Numbered from the stretch's first letter, positions 40,810 through 54,908 are shown. The stretch: DNA of 64,000 bases from an uncultured Marinoscillum sp. (GCA_902626505.1 CACOFQ010000001.1:119032-183031), one strand, 5' to 3'. Numbers and translations are program-made. The notes: generated by a model from the sequence alone, not told the origin.

Positions 40810-41991
40810 TTAAGAAAATGCTGATATGCCTGTAATTTCATTTCCCAATATTAGCAAATGAATATCATGTGTGCCTTCGTATGTAATGACGGATTCTAAA
40901 TTCATCATATGTCTCATCATCGGGAAATCATTAGTTATTCCCATTCCACCATGTATCTGTCTTGCATCTCTTGCGATTTTTAATGCAATTTCCACATTAT
41001 TTCTTTTAGCTAACGATATATGAGATGACTTTGCTTTACCACTATCCATAAGCTTACCAAGTCTCCAGCATAGTAATTGTGCTTTGGTTATTTCTGTAAG
41101 CATTTCAGCTAATTTTTTTTGTATTAATTGAAATGAAGCAATTGGTTTACCAAATTGTTTTCTTTCTAGGGAGTATTTTTTTGCTGAATCATAACAGTCC
41201 ATTGCTACTCCAATTGCTCCCCATGATATTCCGTATCTAGCTTTATCTAAGCATCCTAATGGTGCTCCAAGTCCATCTTTATTTGGTAAAATATTTTCTT
41301 TAGGGATTTTAACATTATTAAATACTAACTCTCCAGTTAGACTAGATCTTAATGAAAGTTTACCTTCGGTTTTAGGAGCAGAGAACCCTTCCATTCCCTT
41401 TTCAACTATAATACCTTTAATTCTTTTATTTTCATCTTTTGCCCATACTATTGCTATGTCTGCTTCAGGTGAATTTGAAATCCACATTTTTGAACCATTG
41501 AGAATATAATAATTTCCTTCATCTTTTAATTTTGACACCATACCCCCGGGGTCAGATCCATAATCTGGCTCTGTTAATCCAAAGCATCCTAAGATCTCTC
41601 CAGATGCTAATTTTGGTAAATATTTTTTCTTTTGTTCTTCAGAACCGTATGCTTCTATTGGATACATTACTAATGAACTCTGAACACTTGCTGTTGATCT
41701 CATTCCTGAATCTCCTCTTTCTAATTCCTGCATAATAAGCCCATAAGAAATATAATCCAATCCTCCACCACCATATTTTTCATTTACAGTTGGGCCAAAA
41801 ATTCCAGAATTACCCATTTTTTTTACAATCTCAATTGGAAAATGATTATTCTCAAACCATTCTTCGATATTAGGAGATATTTCTCTAGAAACGAAGTCCC
41901 TTACCGAATTTCTAATCAGTTTTTGTTCGTCTGTCAAGATTTCATCTATATTAAAGAAATCAACCGATTCAAAATCTCTATTTATACCCAT
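40810..41991 (-). CDS. gcdH: Acyl-CoA dehydrogenase, glutaryl-CoA dehydrogenase-like
   Basis: GCFGLTEPDYGSDPGGM...LNGSKMWISNSPEADIAIVWAK...YGISWGAIGVAMDCYDSAKKYSLERKQFGKPIASFQLIQKKLA...YEGTHDIHLLILGNEITGISAF. Confidence 0.92.
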   Translation of the reverse strand: MGINRDFESVDFFNIDEILTDEQKLIRNSVRDFVSREISPNIEEWFENNHFPIEIVKKMGNSGIFGPTVNEKYGGGGLDYISYGLIMQELERGDSGMRSTASVQSSLVMYPIEAYGSEEQKKKYLPKLASGEILGCFGLTEPDYGSDPGGMVSKLKDEGNYYILNGSKMWISNSPEADIAIVWAKDENKRIKGIIVEKGMEGFSAPKTEGKLSLRSSLTGELVFNNVKIPKENILPNKDGLGAPLGCLDKARYGISWGAIGVAMDCYDSAKKYSLERKQFGKPIASFQLIQKKLAEMLTEITKAQLLCWRLGKLMDSGKAKSSHISLAKRNNVEIALKIARDARQIHGGMGITNDFPMMRHMMNLESVITYEGTHDIHLLILGNEITGISAFS

Positions 41992-42128
41992 ATTTTATTT
42001 TTTATAAAAGTAATATTTTAATAACAAAGAAATAGATAAAATTATAACTTTATATTTTATAAGAAATATCAATTATTATGCTCTAAAACTATTAAAAATC
42101 CTAATTTTTCATTAGTTTTATAGTCTAG

Positions 42129-45873
<3,745 letters not shown>

Positions 45874-45875
45874 AA

Positions 45876-48212
45876 TTATTTATTCAGAAAATTATCAATA
45901 ATTTCTTCTACTTCCTTATCCGAAATATTTTGAATGCTATTTTTATATTTCTCTAAAATATTTTTAGGAATACCTACAAAAGGTTTCTTTCTTTTTTCTT
46001 TAAACATATTACCTATTTCAGTACCTCTAACTGCAAGTAGATAAGGAGGCTTCCCATACTTTCCTAGTCTAATTTGAAGTCCATTGTCAAATTCTTTTAG
46101 AATATCTTTCGATTTCTCAATTGGTGTATTTACTATTTCAATTGCTTGTTCATGAGAAATATTCTTAGGTTCGGGATATTTATCAATATCTATCTTATAA
46201 TTCTTTTCATTGAATTTAAGATAAAAACCATATCTACCATTTTTAAGCTCAATATTTCCTTTTTCATATTCAAAAATTGGAAGAGAGTTATTTTCTTCTT
46301 TCTTATTTATAATTTCTATAGCTTCATTAATTGATATGTGTCTTATTAAATTTTCGGAGGACATATTAAAATATTTTGGAAAGCCTTCGTTTGAGTCATC
46401 TTTTTCACCAATTTGAATTACAGGACCAAACTTAGCAACTCTAGCAATCATTTTCTTTCCCTCAAATTCACCTAAATCTTTTTCTAATTGATATCTTTCC
46501 TCAGGCACATTATTAGATAATTTTGAAAATATATCATAAAATTCTTCAATCATATTGTTCCAATTTCTTCCTTTAAATGCAATTTGATCTAATTGTAATT
46601 CAGTTTTTGCTGTGAAGGAATAATCCATAAAACTTGAATTGAAATTTTCATTTAGAAATTCTGTAACAAACATTCCCATATTAGTTGGATATATTTTATT
46701 TTTTTCAAAACCAGTCTTTTCATCCTTTATTTCATCCTTTATTTCATTTGAGATAAGTCTTAATTCATTGCTTTCTATGATCTTACCATTTCTTTCTTCT
46801 TTAACAACATATTCTCTTTCTTTAATTTTTCTAATAGTTTCAGCAAAGGTTGATGGTCTACCAATTCCTGAGTCTTCCATTTTTTTTATGAGACTGGCTT
46901 CAGAATATCTAGGTGGATGTTTAGTAAAAACTTGTTTACAAAGTATTTCTTCAGCATTTAATAAAAAATCTTTTTGTAGTTTAGGTAACAACTTGGTGCT
47001 TTCGGAATTTTCATTATATAATTTTAGAAAACCATCAAAGACCATAACTTCTCCAGAAGCCTTAAATTCATATTTCTTACCATTACTTATATTTACAATT
47101 GTTCTTTCAAATATTGATTCGCTCATCTGAGAAGCTAAAGTTCTCCTCCATATTAAATTATATAATTTTTTTTCTGTATCTGTTTTTCCTAGATTATCTA
47201 TTTTAAAATTTGTTGGTCTTATTGCCTCGTGGGCTTCTTGTGCAGAGTTAGTTTTCGTTTTATAAACTCGACGTTTGAAATAATCATTACCATAGTTTGA
47301 TGCAATCACATTTTTTGAATTTTCCAAAGCTTCATCTGATAAATTAACTGAGTCTGTTCTCATATATGTTATATGTCCAGCTTCATATAGTCTTTGCGCT
47401 GTAGACATAGTGAGTGAGGGAGAAAAACCAATCTTTCTACTTGCTTCTTGTTGTAAGGTGGATGTAGTAAATGGAGCTGAAGGAGACCTTTTTGATGGTT
47501 TTTTTTCAATTTTACTTACATTGAAGTTTGTATTTTTACATTCATTTAAAAAACTTTCAGCTTCATTTTTTGTTTTAAATCTTTCATTTAGTTCAGCAGA
47601 AAAGGTTTCACTATTATATGAAAAATTAGCTGTAGTTTTAAATGATGATTCAGGCCTAAAAGAATTAATTTCATTTTCTCTATCTACAACAAATTTTACT
47701 GCAACTGACTGGACCCTTCCAGCTGATAAACCCCTTTTAATTTTTTTCCAAAGAATTGGTGAAATTTCAAATCCTACTAATCTATCTAAAACTCTCCTAG
47801 CTTGTTGTGCATTAACTAAATTCATATTAATTTTTGTTGGATTTTCAATAGAATTTAATACTGCTGTTTTAGTAATTTCTCTGAAAATTATTCTATCATA
47901 TTCCTCTTCACTAAGCTTTAATATTTCTTTTAAATGCCAGGCTATAGCTTCTCCTTCTCTATCATTATCAGTTGCTAGATAAACTTTAGATGATTTTTTT
48001 TTTAGTGACTGTAATTCTTTAATTACTTTCTTCTTATCAGGAGAAGGTATATAAGTTGGAAGAAATCCATTTTCTTTATCTATTGACTCATCATTTTTAG
48101 CAAGATCTCTAATGTGACCATAACATGATGTAACTTTGAAATCTTTTCCTAAATATTTTTCAATGGTTTTAGCTTTTGCAGGTGACTCAACTATTACAAG
48201 ATTTGAACTCAT
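45876..48212 (-). CDS. topA: DNA topoisomerase I
   Basis: NLVIVESPAKAKTIEKYLGKDFKVTSCYGHIRDL...LATDNDREGEAIAWHLKE...QQARRVLDRLVGFEISPILWKKIKRGLSAGRVQSVAV...ITYMRTDS. Confidence 0.98.
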   Translation of the reverse strand: MSSNLVIVESPAKAKTIEKYLGKDFKVTSCYGHIRDLAKNDESIDKENGFLPTYIPSPDKKKVIKELQSLKKKSSKVYLATDNDREGEAIAWHLKEILKLSEEEYDRIIFREITKTAVLNSIENPTKINMNLVNAQQARRVLDRLVGFEISPILWKKIKRGLSAGRVQSVAVKFVVDRENEINSFRPESSFKTTANFSYNSETFSAELNERFKTKNEAESFLNECKNTNFNVSKIEKKPSKRSPSAPFTTSTLQQEASRKIGFSPSLTMSTAQRLYEAGHITYMRTDSVNLSDEALENSKNVIASNYGNDYFKRRVYKTKTNSAQEAHEAIRPTNFKIDNLGKTDTEKKLYNLIWRRTLASQMSESIFERTIVNISNGKKYEFKASGEVMVFDGFLKLYNENSESTKLLPKLQKDFLLNAEEILCKQVFTKHPPRYSEASLIKKMEDSGIGRPSTFAETIRKIKEREYVVKEERNGKIIESNELRLISNEIKDEIKDEKTGFEKNKIYPTNMGMFVTEFLNENFNSSFMDYSFTAKTELQLDQIAFKGRNWNNMIEEFYDIFSKLSNNVPEERYQLEKDLGEFEGKKMIARVAKFGPVIQIGEKDDSNEGFPKYFNMSSENLIRHISINEAIEIINKKEENNSLPIFEYEKGNIELKNGRYGFYLKFNEKNYKIDIDKYPEPKNISHEQAIEIVNTPIEKSKDILKEFDNGLQIRLGKYGKPPYLLAVRGTEIGNMFKEKRKKPFVGIPKNILEKYKNSIQNISDKEVEEIIDNFLNK

Positions 48213-48337
48213 TCTGGTTGTTTTAGATTTTTTTTAGTTGCCAAATATGAAAAATTTTTTTTTATTAATATAATTTCAATTTATAATTAATTTTATTTTT
48301 TTGTTTTTCAATACGTAGTATTGAATAATTTGTTTTA

Positions 48338-49510
48338 ATGGAAATAATAATTTCTCCGAATTCATTTAAGGGAACATTTTCTTCAATTGATGCTTGTAAT
48401 ATTATAGCTGAAGGACTATTGAATTATGATTCAAAATTAAATATAAAGAAACTTCCAATCGCAGATGGTGGAGATGGAACTTTAGAAATTTTCAAGTATT
48501 ATTTTGATTACGATTCAATTAAAGAAAGTTCAGTTAATTCTATAGGTGAAAAAATAGAATCTGAATACATAATAATTGAGAATGGTAAAACAGCAATTAT
48601 TGAGTTTGCAAATACTTGTGGTTTAGCCAAAGTTGATTTTAATAAAAACGATTTAAATTTTTCAAATTCATTAGGTTTTGGATTACAAGTAAAGTCAGCT
48701 ATTGAAAGAGGAGTTGAAAATATTATTTTAACTTTAGGTGGATCTGCAACTATTGATGGTGGGTGTGGTGCAATGATTGCTCTTGGAGTGAAATTTTATG
48801 ATGATAAGGAAAATATTATAAAGGATAAAAATCCTATTGTTTATGCAAATAGTATTGATTTTTCTAGTTCAATAGTAAATAAGAAAAATATCAATTTTAC
48901 AATTTTATCAGATGTTAATAATACTATTTTTGGTAATAATGGATGTGTAAATGTTTATGGAAAACAAAAAGGTTTAAAAAATTCACAAATTCCAATTTTT
49001 GAAAATTATTTAAAAAAAATTAGTTTAAAATTTAAAAAAAAATTCAATAAAAATATTTCAAATATTAAATCAGGTGGTGCTGCAGGTGGTGCTGCAGGTT
49101 TTTTAAAACTTTTTTTAAATGCAGAATTACATTTTGGCTCTGAATATATATTTAATAAAATAAATTATTGTGAAAATATTAATGAAGGGTCTATTTTAAT
49201 TACAGGTGAAGGTAGAATAGATGAACAAACTCTAAATATGAAGGCTCCTTTTTCTTTAGTTAATTACTTAAAAAATAAAAATATTTTCTCAGTAGCTATT
49301 GGTGGAATTCTAGATTACAAATATTTAAATATTCTATTAAAATCTTTTGATTTAATTTTTTCAACAAGTGAATCAAATGATAATATTAAATCATTGAGTG
49401 TTGCTAGAAAAAATTTATTAACTACCTCATTTGAAATTGCTGAAATAATTAAGCATAAAATAAATAATAACTATATAAATTATTTAAAAAATACGTTTGA
49501 AAATAAATGA
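48338..49510 (+). CDS. Glycerate kinase
   Basis: ISPNSFKGTFSSIDACNIIAEGL...LPIADGGDGTLEIF...LTLGGSATIDGGCGAMIALGVKF...GGAAGFLKLFLNAEL...ILITGEGRIDEQTLNMKAPFSLV. Confidence 0.94.
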   Translation: MEIIISPNSFKGTFSSIDACNIIAEGLLNYDSKLNIKKLPIADGGDGTLEIFKYYFDYDSIKESSVNSIGEKIESEYIIIENGKTAIIEFANTCGLAKVDFNKNDLNFSNSLGFGLQVKSAIERGVENIILTLGGSATIDGGCGAMIALGVKFYDDKENIIKDKNPIVYANSIDFSSSIVNKKNINFTILSDVNNTIFGNNGCVNVYGKQKGLKNSQIPIFENYLKKISLKFKKKFNKNISNIKSGGAAGGAAGFLKLFLNAELHFGSEYIFNKINYCENINEGSILITGEGRIDEQTLNMKAPFSLVNYLKNKNIFSVAIGGILDYKYLNILLKSFDLIFSTSESNDNIKSLSVARKNLLTTSFEIAEIIKHKINNNYINYLKNTFENK

Positions 49511-50475
49511 AACATTTTAAATATTTTTTTTTCTTATTTATAATTTCATTTAATTCAATATCTCAACATCTGAATTATTCACAATTTTATTCTTCACCTC
49601 TCAATCTAAATCCAGCTATGACAGGAATTGGTGAATTCGGTAGAATAGGGATTATTTATAGAAATCAATGGCCAAATATTGGAGATGGTTTACACTATTT
49701 TTCTTCATGGGCTGATTATAATTTTTTGAAAACTAATTTTTCTTTTGGTCTGAATTTTTCAAAGGAGATAGAAAATTTATCTAGTTTATCAACTTCAAAT
49801 ATTTCACCATCTATATCATATGAAATTAATTTAAATTATAATTGGATTCTAAAATCTGGAATTCAAGTTTCATATTCAAATTCTAATTTTAATAGTGATA
49901 ATTTAATTTTTTATGATCAGTTAAATCAAGATGGTTCTTTATCTCAAACAAATGAAAATATATTAATGTATAATAGAAGAAGTTATCTTGGATTAGCTGC
50001 AGGTCTACTTGCATATTCTGATAAAGCTTGGATAGGTGCTTCAATATTTAATTTAAACAATCCTAATATTTCATTTCTTGATGAAAATTTCAAACTAAAT
50101 AAATTATACTCAATTCATTTTGGATATTATATTGAAAATTTAAGATTATCACCATCTATTCATTATAAACAACATTCAGTTTTTAAACAATTAGACATAG
50201 GCACTTATATTGATTTAAAACCTATTAATATAGGTATATGGTATAGAGGTATTCCTATTGATTCAAATAACAATTTTAACTCTTTAATTGGTTCGTTGAG
50301 TTTAAAACTAAATGAACTTAATTTATCTTACAGTTATGATTATAATTTATCTGAAATCAATAATGCTTCGGGAGGTTCACATGAAATTTCATTAATATAT
50401 AATTTTCATTTTTTTGGAAAAAAATTGCCTCCTAAAAATGTTAGATTTTTAGAATGTCCTATACCTAATTTTTAA
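49507..50475 (+). CDS. PorP/SprF family type IX secretion-associated membrane protein
   Basis: QHLNYSQFYSSPLNLNPAMTGIGEFGRIGIIYRNQWPNIG...SFGLNFSKEIENLSSLSTSNISPSISYEI; signal peptide. Confidence 0.9.
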   Translation: MKHFKYFFFLFIISFNSISQHLNYSQFYSSPLNLNPAMTGIGEFGRIGIIYRNQWPNIGDGLHYFSSWADYNFLKTNFSFGLNFSKEIENLSSLSTSNISPSISYEINLNYNWILKSGIQVSYSNSNFNSDNLIFYDQLNQDGSLSQTNENILMYNRRSYLGLAAGLLAYSDKAWIGASIFNLNNPNISFLDENFKLNKLYSIHFGYYIENLRLSPSIHYKQHSVFKQLDIGTYIDLKPINIGIWYRGIPIDSNNNFNSLIGSLSLKLNELNLSYSYDYNLSEINNASGGSHEISLIYNFHFFGKKLPPKNVRFLECPIPNF

Positions 50476-50487
50476 GTAATTTTAATT

Positions 50488-51732
50488 ATGAGTTCAGAGG
50501 CAATTCTTCAAATAATTTTTGCAATTATTATTTTAAATTATTTGGTTGATTTATTAAGTGGTTTACTAAATTATAATAGTTTCAATAATAAACTTCCTGA
50601 AAATGTAAGTGATATTTATAATGAAAGGGAGTACTTAAAATCTCAAGAATATAAAAAGGAAAACTTCAGATTTAATCTAATTACTACTTCTTTTAGTTTT
50701 ATCATTTTAAATATTGTTTTATACAACGGATATTTTGGGTCTCTTGATTTAATTGTTAGAAACTATACTTTTGAAAATGAAATTAGTCCATCTATATTAT
50801 TTTTCTTTTCAATTTATTTTATTAATGATTTTATATCTATTCCATTTCAACTCTATAGAGTTTTTGTCATTGAAGAAAAATATGGTTTCAATAATATGAC
50901 GATAAGGACTTTTATCTTTGATAAATTAAAAGGTTATCTGCTAACTATAATAATCGGTTTATTATTATTAGTTCCTATACTTATTCTAATTTTACTTTAT
51001 CCCCAAAATTTCTGGATTTATGCTTGGGTTTTTCTATCTGTACTTATGATTTTATTAAATATGTTTTATACCTCATTAATTGTGCCATTATTTAATAAGT
51101 TAACTCCTTTAGAAGATGGAGATTTAAAGAAGAGTCTAAATGATTACGCAAGTAGTGTTGGTTTTTCTTTATCTAATATTTTTGTGATTAATGGTTCTAA
51201 AAGATCAAATAAAGCAAATGCTTTTTTTACTGGTTTTGGCAAGAACAAGAAAATTGTTTTATATGATACATTAATTAAAAACCATACTATTCCTGAATTA
51301 GTTGCAGTTCTTGCTCATGAAGTAGGTCATTATAAATTAAAACATGTAATATCAAACTTATTTATTTCAATAATTACTACCGGATTAATGCTATTTTTGA
51401 TGTCTGAAATTTTATTTAATAGTGAAGTGAGTTATGCCCTTGGAGGAAATGTATCTTTTAGACATTTAGAGATATTAGCATTTTTTATTTTATATACTCC
51501 TATAAGTAGAGTAATTAACATTTTAGCATACATCAAAAGTAGAAAGAACGAGTATGAAGCTGATAATTTTGCCGTTAGTACTTATAAAAAATCACCTATG
51601 ATAAGTGCACTAAAAAAATTATCTAGAGATAACCTAACTAATCTTACACCACACCCATTATTTGAATTTATAAATTATTCTCATCCATCTCTAAGTAAAA
51701 GATTACGATCTATAGATAATGTCAATAAATAA
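50488..51732 (+). CDS. M48-family metallopeptidase (CAAX protease/Ste24-like)
   Basis: Multiple TM segments; SKRSNKANAFFTGFGKNKKIVLYDTLIKNHTIPELVAVLAHEVGHYKLKH-type motif; YEADNFAV. Confidence 0.94.
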   Translation: MSSEAILQIIFAIIILNYLVDLLSGLLNYNSFNNKLPENVSDIYNEREYLKSQEYKKENFRFNLITTSFSFIILNIVLYNGYFGSLDLIVRNYTFENEISPSILFFFSIYFINDFISIPFQLYRVFVIEEKYGFNNMTIRTFIFDKLKGYLLTIIIGLLLLVPILILILLYPQNFWIYAWVFLSVLMILLNMFYTSLIVPLFNKLTPLEDGDLKKSLNDYASSVGFSLSNIFVINGSKRSNKANAFFTGFGKNKKIVLYDTLIKNHTIPELVAVLAHEVGHYKLKHVISNLFISIITTGLMLFLMSEILFNSEVSYALGGNVSFRHLEILAFFILYTPISRVINILAYIKSRKNEYEADNFAVSTYKKSPMISALKKLSRDNLTNLTPHPLFEFINYSHPSLSKRLRSIDNVNK

Positions 51733-51756
51733 TTTAAATTTTATAAATATTTATAA

Positions 51757-53346
51757 TTATAAAACCTTATTTAGACCATACCCATCAAGTCTATTCCTAT
51801 AATATAGGAGCATTTTAATATTCTTAATTATTATTTTATCTTTTTTTAATTCTAAAGGCCTTATTGCATGATAAAGTCCCAAGTTTTTACATCCAATTTT
51901 TATCTGATCATCGATAGATAGTAATAACTCATCAGATGTTTTTAACTTTTTCTTCTCTGATAAATTTTTTACTGATTCTAATACAGTTTTAAACTTAGTT
52001 TTAAAGTATTCTATATTAAGATTTAGTTCATCTTCTGGGAGTTCAACTATATTTTGAATATCCATTTTATCAAATTTTTTCCTAATTAATTCAAATGCGG
52101 TAAAAGATAAAATAAAACTGGAAAAAACAACAGTACCTGCCATAAGTTCATCAATTATTTTCTCTGATAAATTATTTAAAATCTCCGTTTTATTATTTTT
52201 TTCTAGAGATAAATTATTTTTTTTAATTGGGTTTCCTTTGTTATCTACAATATTTCCATAAATATCCAGAGGATTACCAAAAGAAACAGCCATTCTATTT
52301 GAGCGTGTAAAATATTTAAATAGAAAAGTAAAAATTTTAAAAGTATCAGAATATCCTAAATCTTTATTTTGTTTATTTTTTGATAAGTATTGATTTATTA
52401 GTGCTGGTCCTTCTAGAACAAATTGATAGTTGAATGTGACTGGTATAATATAAATTTTTTTATTGATTTTATTCAATTCTTTTTGAGCTTCTAATGTACT
52501 GCCTAACAATCCAAGTTTTAAGTTTTTTTCAATTGCTCCTGATCTAGATCTAGTTCCAGCTGGATAAAATAAATTATGACATCCATTAACAATCGCCCTT
52601 TCTGTATACGTTTTTAGAGTCTCTAAATATAAAATGTGTTTTTTTCTTCTATCTACTTTGTAAGCTCCCAAACTATTGAAGAAATAAGCAAAAATTTTTA
52701 AATTATATAATACTAAACCTGCACCATACATGAAAGCGGGTAATCCTAAATGAGATATTATCCAACCAATGAGAGCTGAGTCTAAATGTGAAAAATGAGT
52801 AGGTACCATAACAATTGTTCCTGATTTTGATAGTTTTCTAAGTCTCTTATATTTACCAACTATTTGAATTGTACTATCAAGATTTAAATTTCCAAAAGGA
52901 TTTCTTAATCTTGCAGTATTTAACAGTCTTGCTAGAAATGATGTAATTATTCTTCTTGCAAATCCATGATGGCTTCTTTTAAAATTTCCAGTAATTTCTT
53001 TGGTGTATCTATCAATGATAATTGGTAAAATTTCATCTTTTAATTTAGGATTATCTTTATCGTTTTCATAAGGGATAATTTTTTCTTTTAGCGAATACCA
53101 AAATTTTTGATCATCTGAAGGATCTGCCTTCCATTTAATATTTGATATTCTTAGCTTCTCTTTATAAACTGTATTAATAATTTCATCATAAAGATCTTTA
53201 TCATTTATTTTTTTAAGTATTTTTTTTTGAGATATTTGAGAAACCTCATGCATAAATAACTTTCTTTTCTTAAAAAGTTCAACTATAGGCCAAAACTTAG
53301 ATTGTTTTACTATCTTTTTGTACTTCTTTTTTCTTATATCATTCAT
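51757..53346 (-). CDS. Glycerol-3-phosphate/1-acyl-glycerol-3-phosphate acyltransferase-like protein (PlsC domain)
   Basis: VMVPTHFSHLDSALIGWIISHLGLPAFMYGAG...NLFYPAGTRSRSGAIEKNLKLGLL (HxxxxD and later block). Confidence 0.85.
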   Translation of the reverse strand: MNDIRKKKYKKIVKQSKFWPIVELFKKRKLFMHEVSQISQKKILKKINDKDLYDEIINTVYKEKLRISNIKWKADPSDDQKFWYSLKEKIIPYENDKDNPKLKDEILPIIIDRYTKEITGNFKRSHHGFARRIITSFLARLLNTARLRNPFGNLNLDSTIQIVGKYKRLRKLSKSGTIVMVPTHFSHLDSALIGWIISHLGLPAFMYGAGLVLYNLKIFAYFFNSLGAYKVDRRKKHILYLETLKTYTERAIVNGCHNLFYPAGTRSRSGAIEKNLKLGLLGSTLEAQKELNKINKKIYIIPVTFNYQFVLEGPALINQYLSKNKQNKDLGYSDTFKIFTFLFKYFTRSNRMAVSFGNPLDIYGNIVDNKGNPIKKNNLSLEKNNKTEILNNLSEKIIDELMAGTVVFSSFILSFTAFELIRKKFDKMDIQNIVELPEDELNLNIEYFKTKFKTVLESVKNLSEKKKLKTSDELLLSIDDQIKIGCKNLGLYHAIRPLELKKDKIIIKNIKMLLYYRNRLDGYGLNKVL

Positions 53347-53401
53347 CTTTTTTTAATATAATGACGTAGTATATAAAGTTAATTTAAATTAGTATCATTT
53401 T

Positions 53402-54358
53402 ATGAATCTTAATGACATAGTAATTCCTATTAAAGACGAGATGAAAGATTTTAAGTTGAAATTAAAATCATCTATTTCTAGTCAAAATTCATTAATTGAT
53501 ACTGTTGTCAATTATATCTTAAAAAGAAAGGGTAAACAAATTAGACCAATTTTTGTTTTTCTAACCGCTGGACTTAATGGAAGAATAACAGATTCAACAT
53601 ACAGAGCAGCAATATTAATTGAAATATTACATACAGCTACTTTAATTCATGATGATGTTGTAGACGACTCAAATTACAGAAGAGGATATTTTTCAATTAA
53701 TGCCTTGTGGAAAAGTAAATATTCAGTATTAATTGGAGATTATTTATTATCAAGAGGCCTTGAGTTATCAGTTGAAAATAAAGACTTTAAATTTTTAGGG
53801 GTTTTATCAAATGCTGTTAAACAAATGAGTGAAGGTGAAATTACACAATTAAAAAAATCTAGAAGCCTGGATATTAATGAAGAAACATATTTTAAAATTA
53901 TTCAAGAAAAAACTGCAAGTTTATTTTCTTCTTGTTGTATGATGGGTGCAATTTCATCTAAAGCCACAGAAGAAAAAATTAAAAAAATGCATGAATTTGG
54001 ACTTTTAGTTGGTAAAGCTTTTCAAATTAGAGATGATCTTTTTGGCTACCTTTCCTTTGATACAGGTAAACCTTCTCTAAATGATTTTAAGCAAGCAAAA
54101 ATAACTCTTCCTTTAATACATACCTTATCAAAAGTTGATACTAGTACTAAAAGAAAAATACTTAAAAATCTTAAAAAATATCGTGCTATTGATGAAATTA
54201 TTGAGATTGTTAAAGAAAATGATGGAATTAAGTACAGTGAAAAAAAAATGATTCAAATGATTGATGAAGCATATTCCATTTTAAAGAATTTTTCGGATTC
54301 TGAATATAAGAAAAGCTTAATTAGACTATTAAATTATATCATAAAAAGAAACATTTAA
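53402..54358 (+). CDS. Polyprenyl synthetase
   Basis: GKQIRPIFVFLTAGLNG...LIHDDVVDDSNYRRG first Asp-rich motif; EGEITQLKKSR; second motif region IRDDLFGYLSFDTGKPSLNDFKQAKITLPLI. Confidence 0.93.
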   Translation: MNLNDIVIPIKDEMKDFKLKLKSSISSQNSLIDTVVNYILKRKGKQIRPIFVFLTAGLNGRITDSTYRAAILIEILHTATLIHDDVVDDSNYRRGYFSINALWKSKYSVLIGDYLLSRGLELSVENKDFKFLGVLSNAVKQMSEGEITQLKKSRSLDINEETYFKIIQEKTASLFSSCCMMGAISSKATEEKIKKMHEFGLLVGKAFQIRDDLFGYLSFDTGKPSLNDFKQAKITLPLIHTLSKVDTSTKRKILKNLKKYRAIDEIIEIVKENDGIKYSEKKMIQMIDEAYSILKNFSDSEYKKSLIRLLNYIIKRNI

Positions 54359-54374
54359 AAAATTTTCAAAAAAA

Positions 54375-54404
54375 GTGGGATAAAGTGGGGAAAAGTGGTG
54401 TAAA
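54375..54404 (+). promoter_or_regulatory. Candidate MraZ operator: three GTGGN repeats with 10-bp period
   Basis: GTGGGATAAA / GTGGGGAAAA / GTGGTGTAAA starting at 54375, 54385, 54395, upstream of mraZ. Confidence 0.7.
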
Positions 54405-54420
54405 ATGTATAAATGTTTGT

Positions 54421-54428
54421 TACATTTG
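54421..54428 (+). promoter_or_regulatory. Putative -7 box (TAnnTTTG) of the dcw/mraZ promoter
   Basis: TACATTTG matches Bacteroidota -7 consensus; 31 bp before mraZ ATG, just downstream of the GTGGG repeats; no clear -33 TTTG seen. Confidence 0.5.
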
Positions 54429-54458
54429 TCAACAAGTGGTTTATATTAATACTCTGAT

Positions 54459-54902
54459 ATGGCTTTTTTCACAGGCGAACATGAGTGTAAATTAGATGCT
54501 AAGGGTAGACTGGTTTTACCGTCAAGGCTCAAATCAGTCTTGCCTGAAGCTTCTAAGAAAAGTATAATTATCAGAAAGGGTTTTGAATCTAATTTGATAA
54601 TTTATCCTATTACTGAGTTCCAACATATATATACAAGAATTAACTCATTGAATGAGTTCAGTTCAGAGCAAAGAAAATTAAAGAGAAACTTATTTAGTGG
54701 TATATCTCAAATTGAATTTGATTCTAATGGAAGATTTTTAATTCCTAAAAATATGATATCTCATTGTGGAATTGAAAGAGAAGTCATTTTGATTGGTGTA
54801 GGGAATATTATTGAGTTATGGAATCCTAAATCATATAAAAATAATTTAATTGAGGATAGCAAAGAGTTTTCATCTCTTGCCCAAAAATATTTAGATATTT
54901 AA
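54459..54902 (+). CDS. mraZ: Transcriptional regulator MraZ
   Basis: FFTGEHECKLDAKGRLVLPSRLKSVLPE...EFDSNGRFLIPKNMISHCGIEREVILIGVGNIIELWNPKSY; first gene of dcw cluster. Confidence 0.97.
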   Translation: MAFFTGEHECKLDAKGRLVLPSRLKSVLPEASKKSIIIRKGFESNLIIYPITEFQHIYTRINSLNEFSSEQRKLKRNLFSGISQIEFDSNGRFLIPKNMISHCGIEREVILIGVGNIIELWNPKSYKNNLIEDSKEFSSLAQKYLDI

Positions 54903-54908
54903 TGATTT

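Noticed and set aside
46721-46744. 12-bp duplicated segment (catcctttattt) in topA
   Set aside because: Only two copies, in-frame IKDEIKDE; too short to claim more than chance slippage.
46639-47982. Long plus-strand ORFs (163 and 190 aa) inside topA
   Set aside because: Fully antisense to TopA, low-complexity Ser/Leu/Phe composition typical of shadow ORFs.
49073-49099. 12-bp direct repeat GGTGGTGCTGCA in glycerate kinase
   Set aside because: Encodes the conserved GGAAGGAAGF motif of the family; explained by protein sequence.
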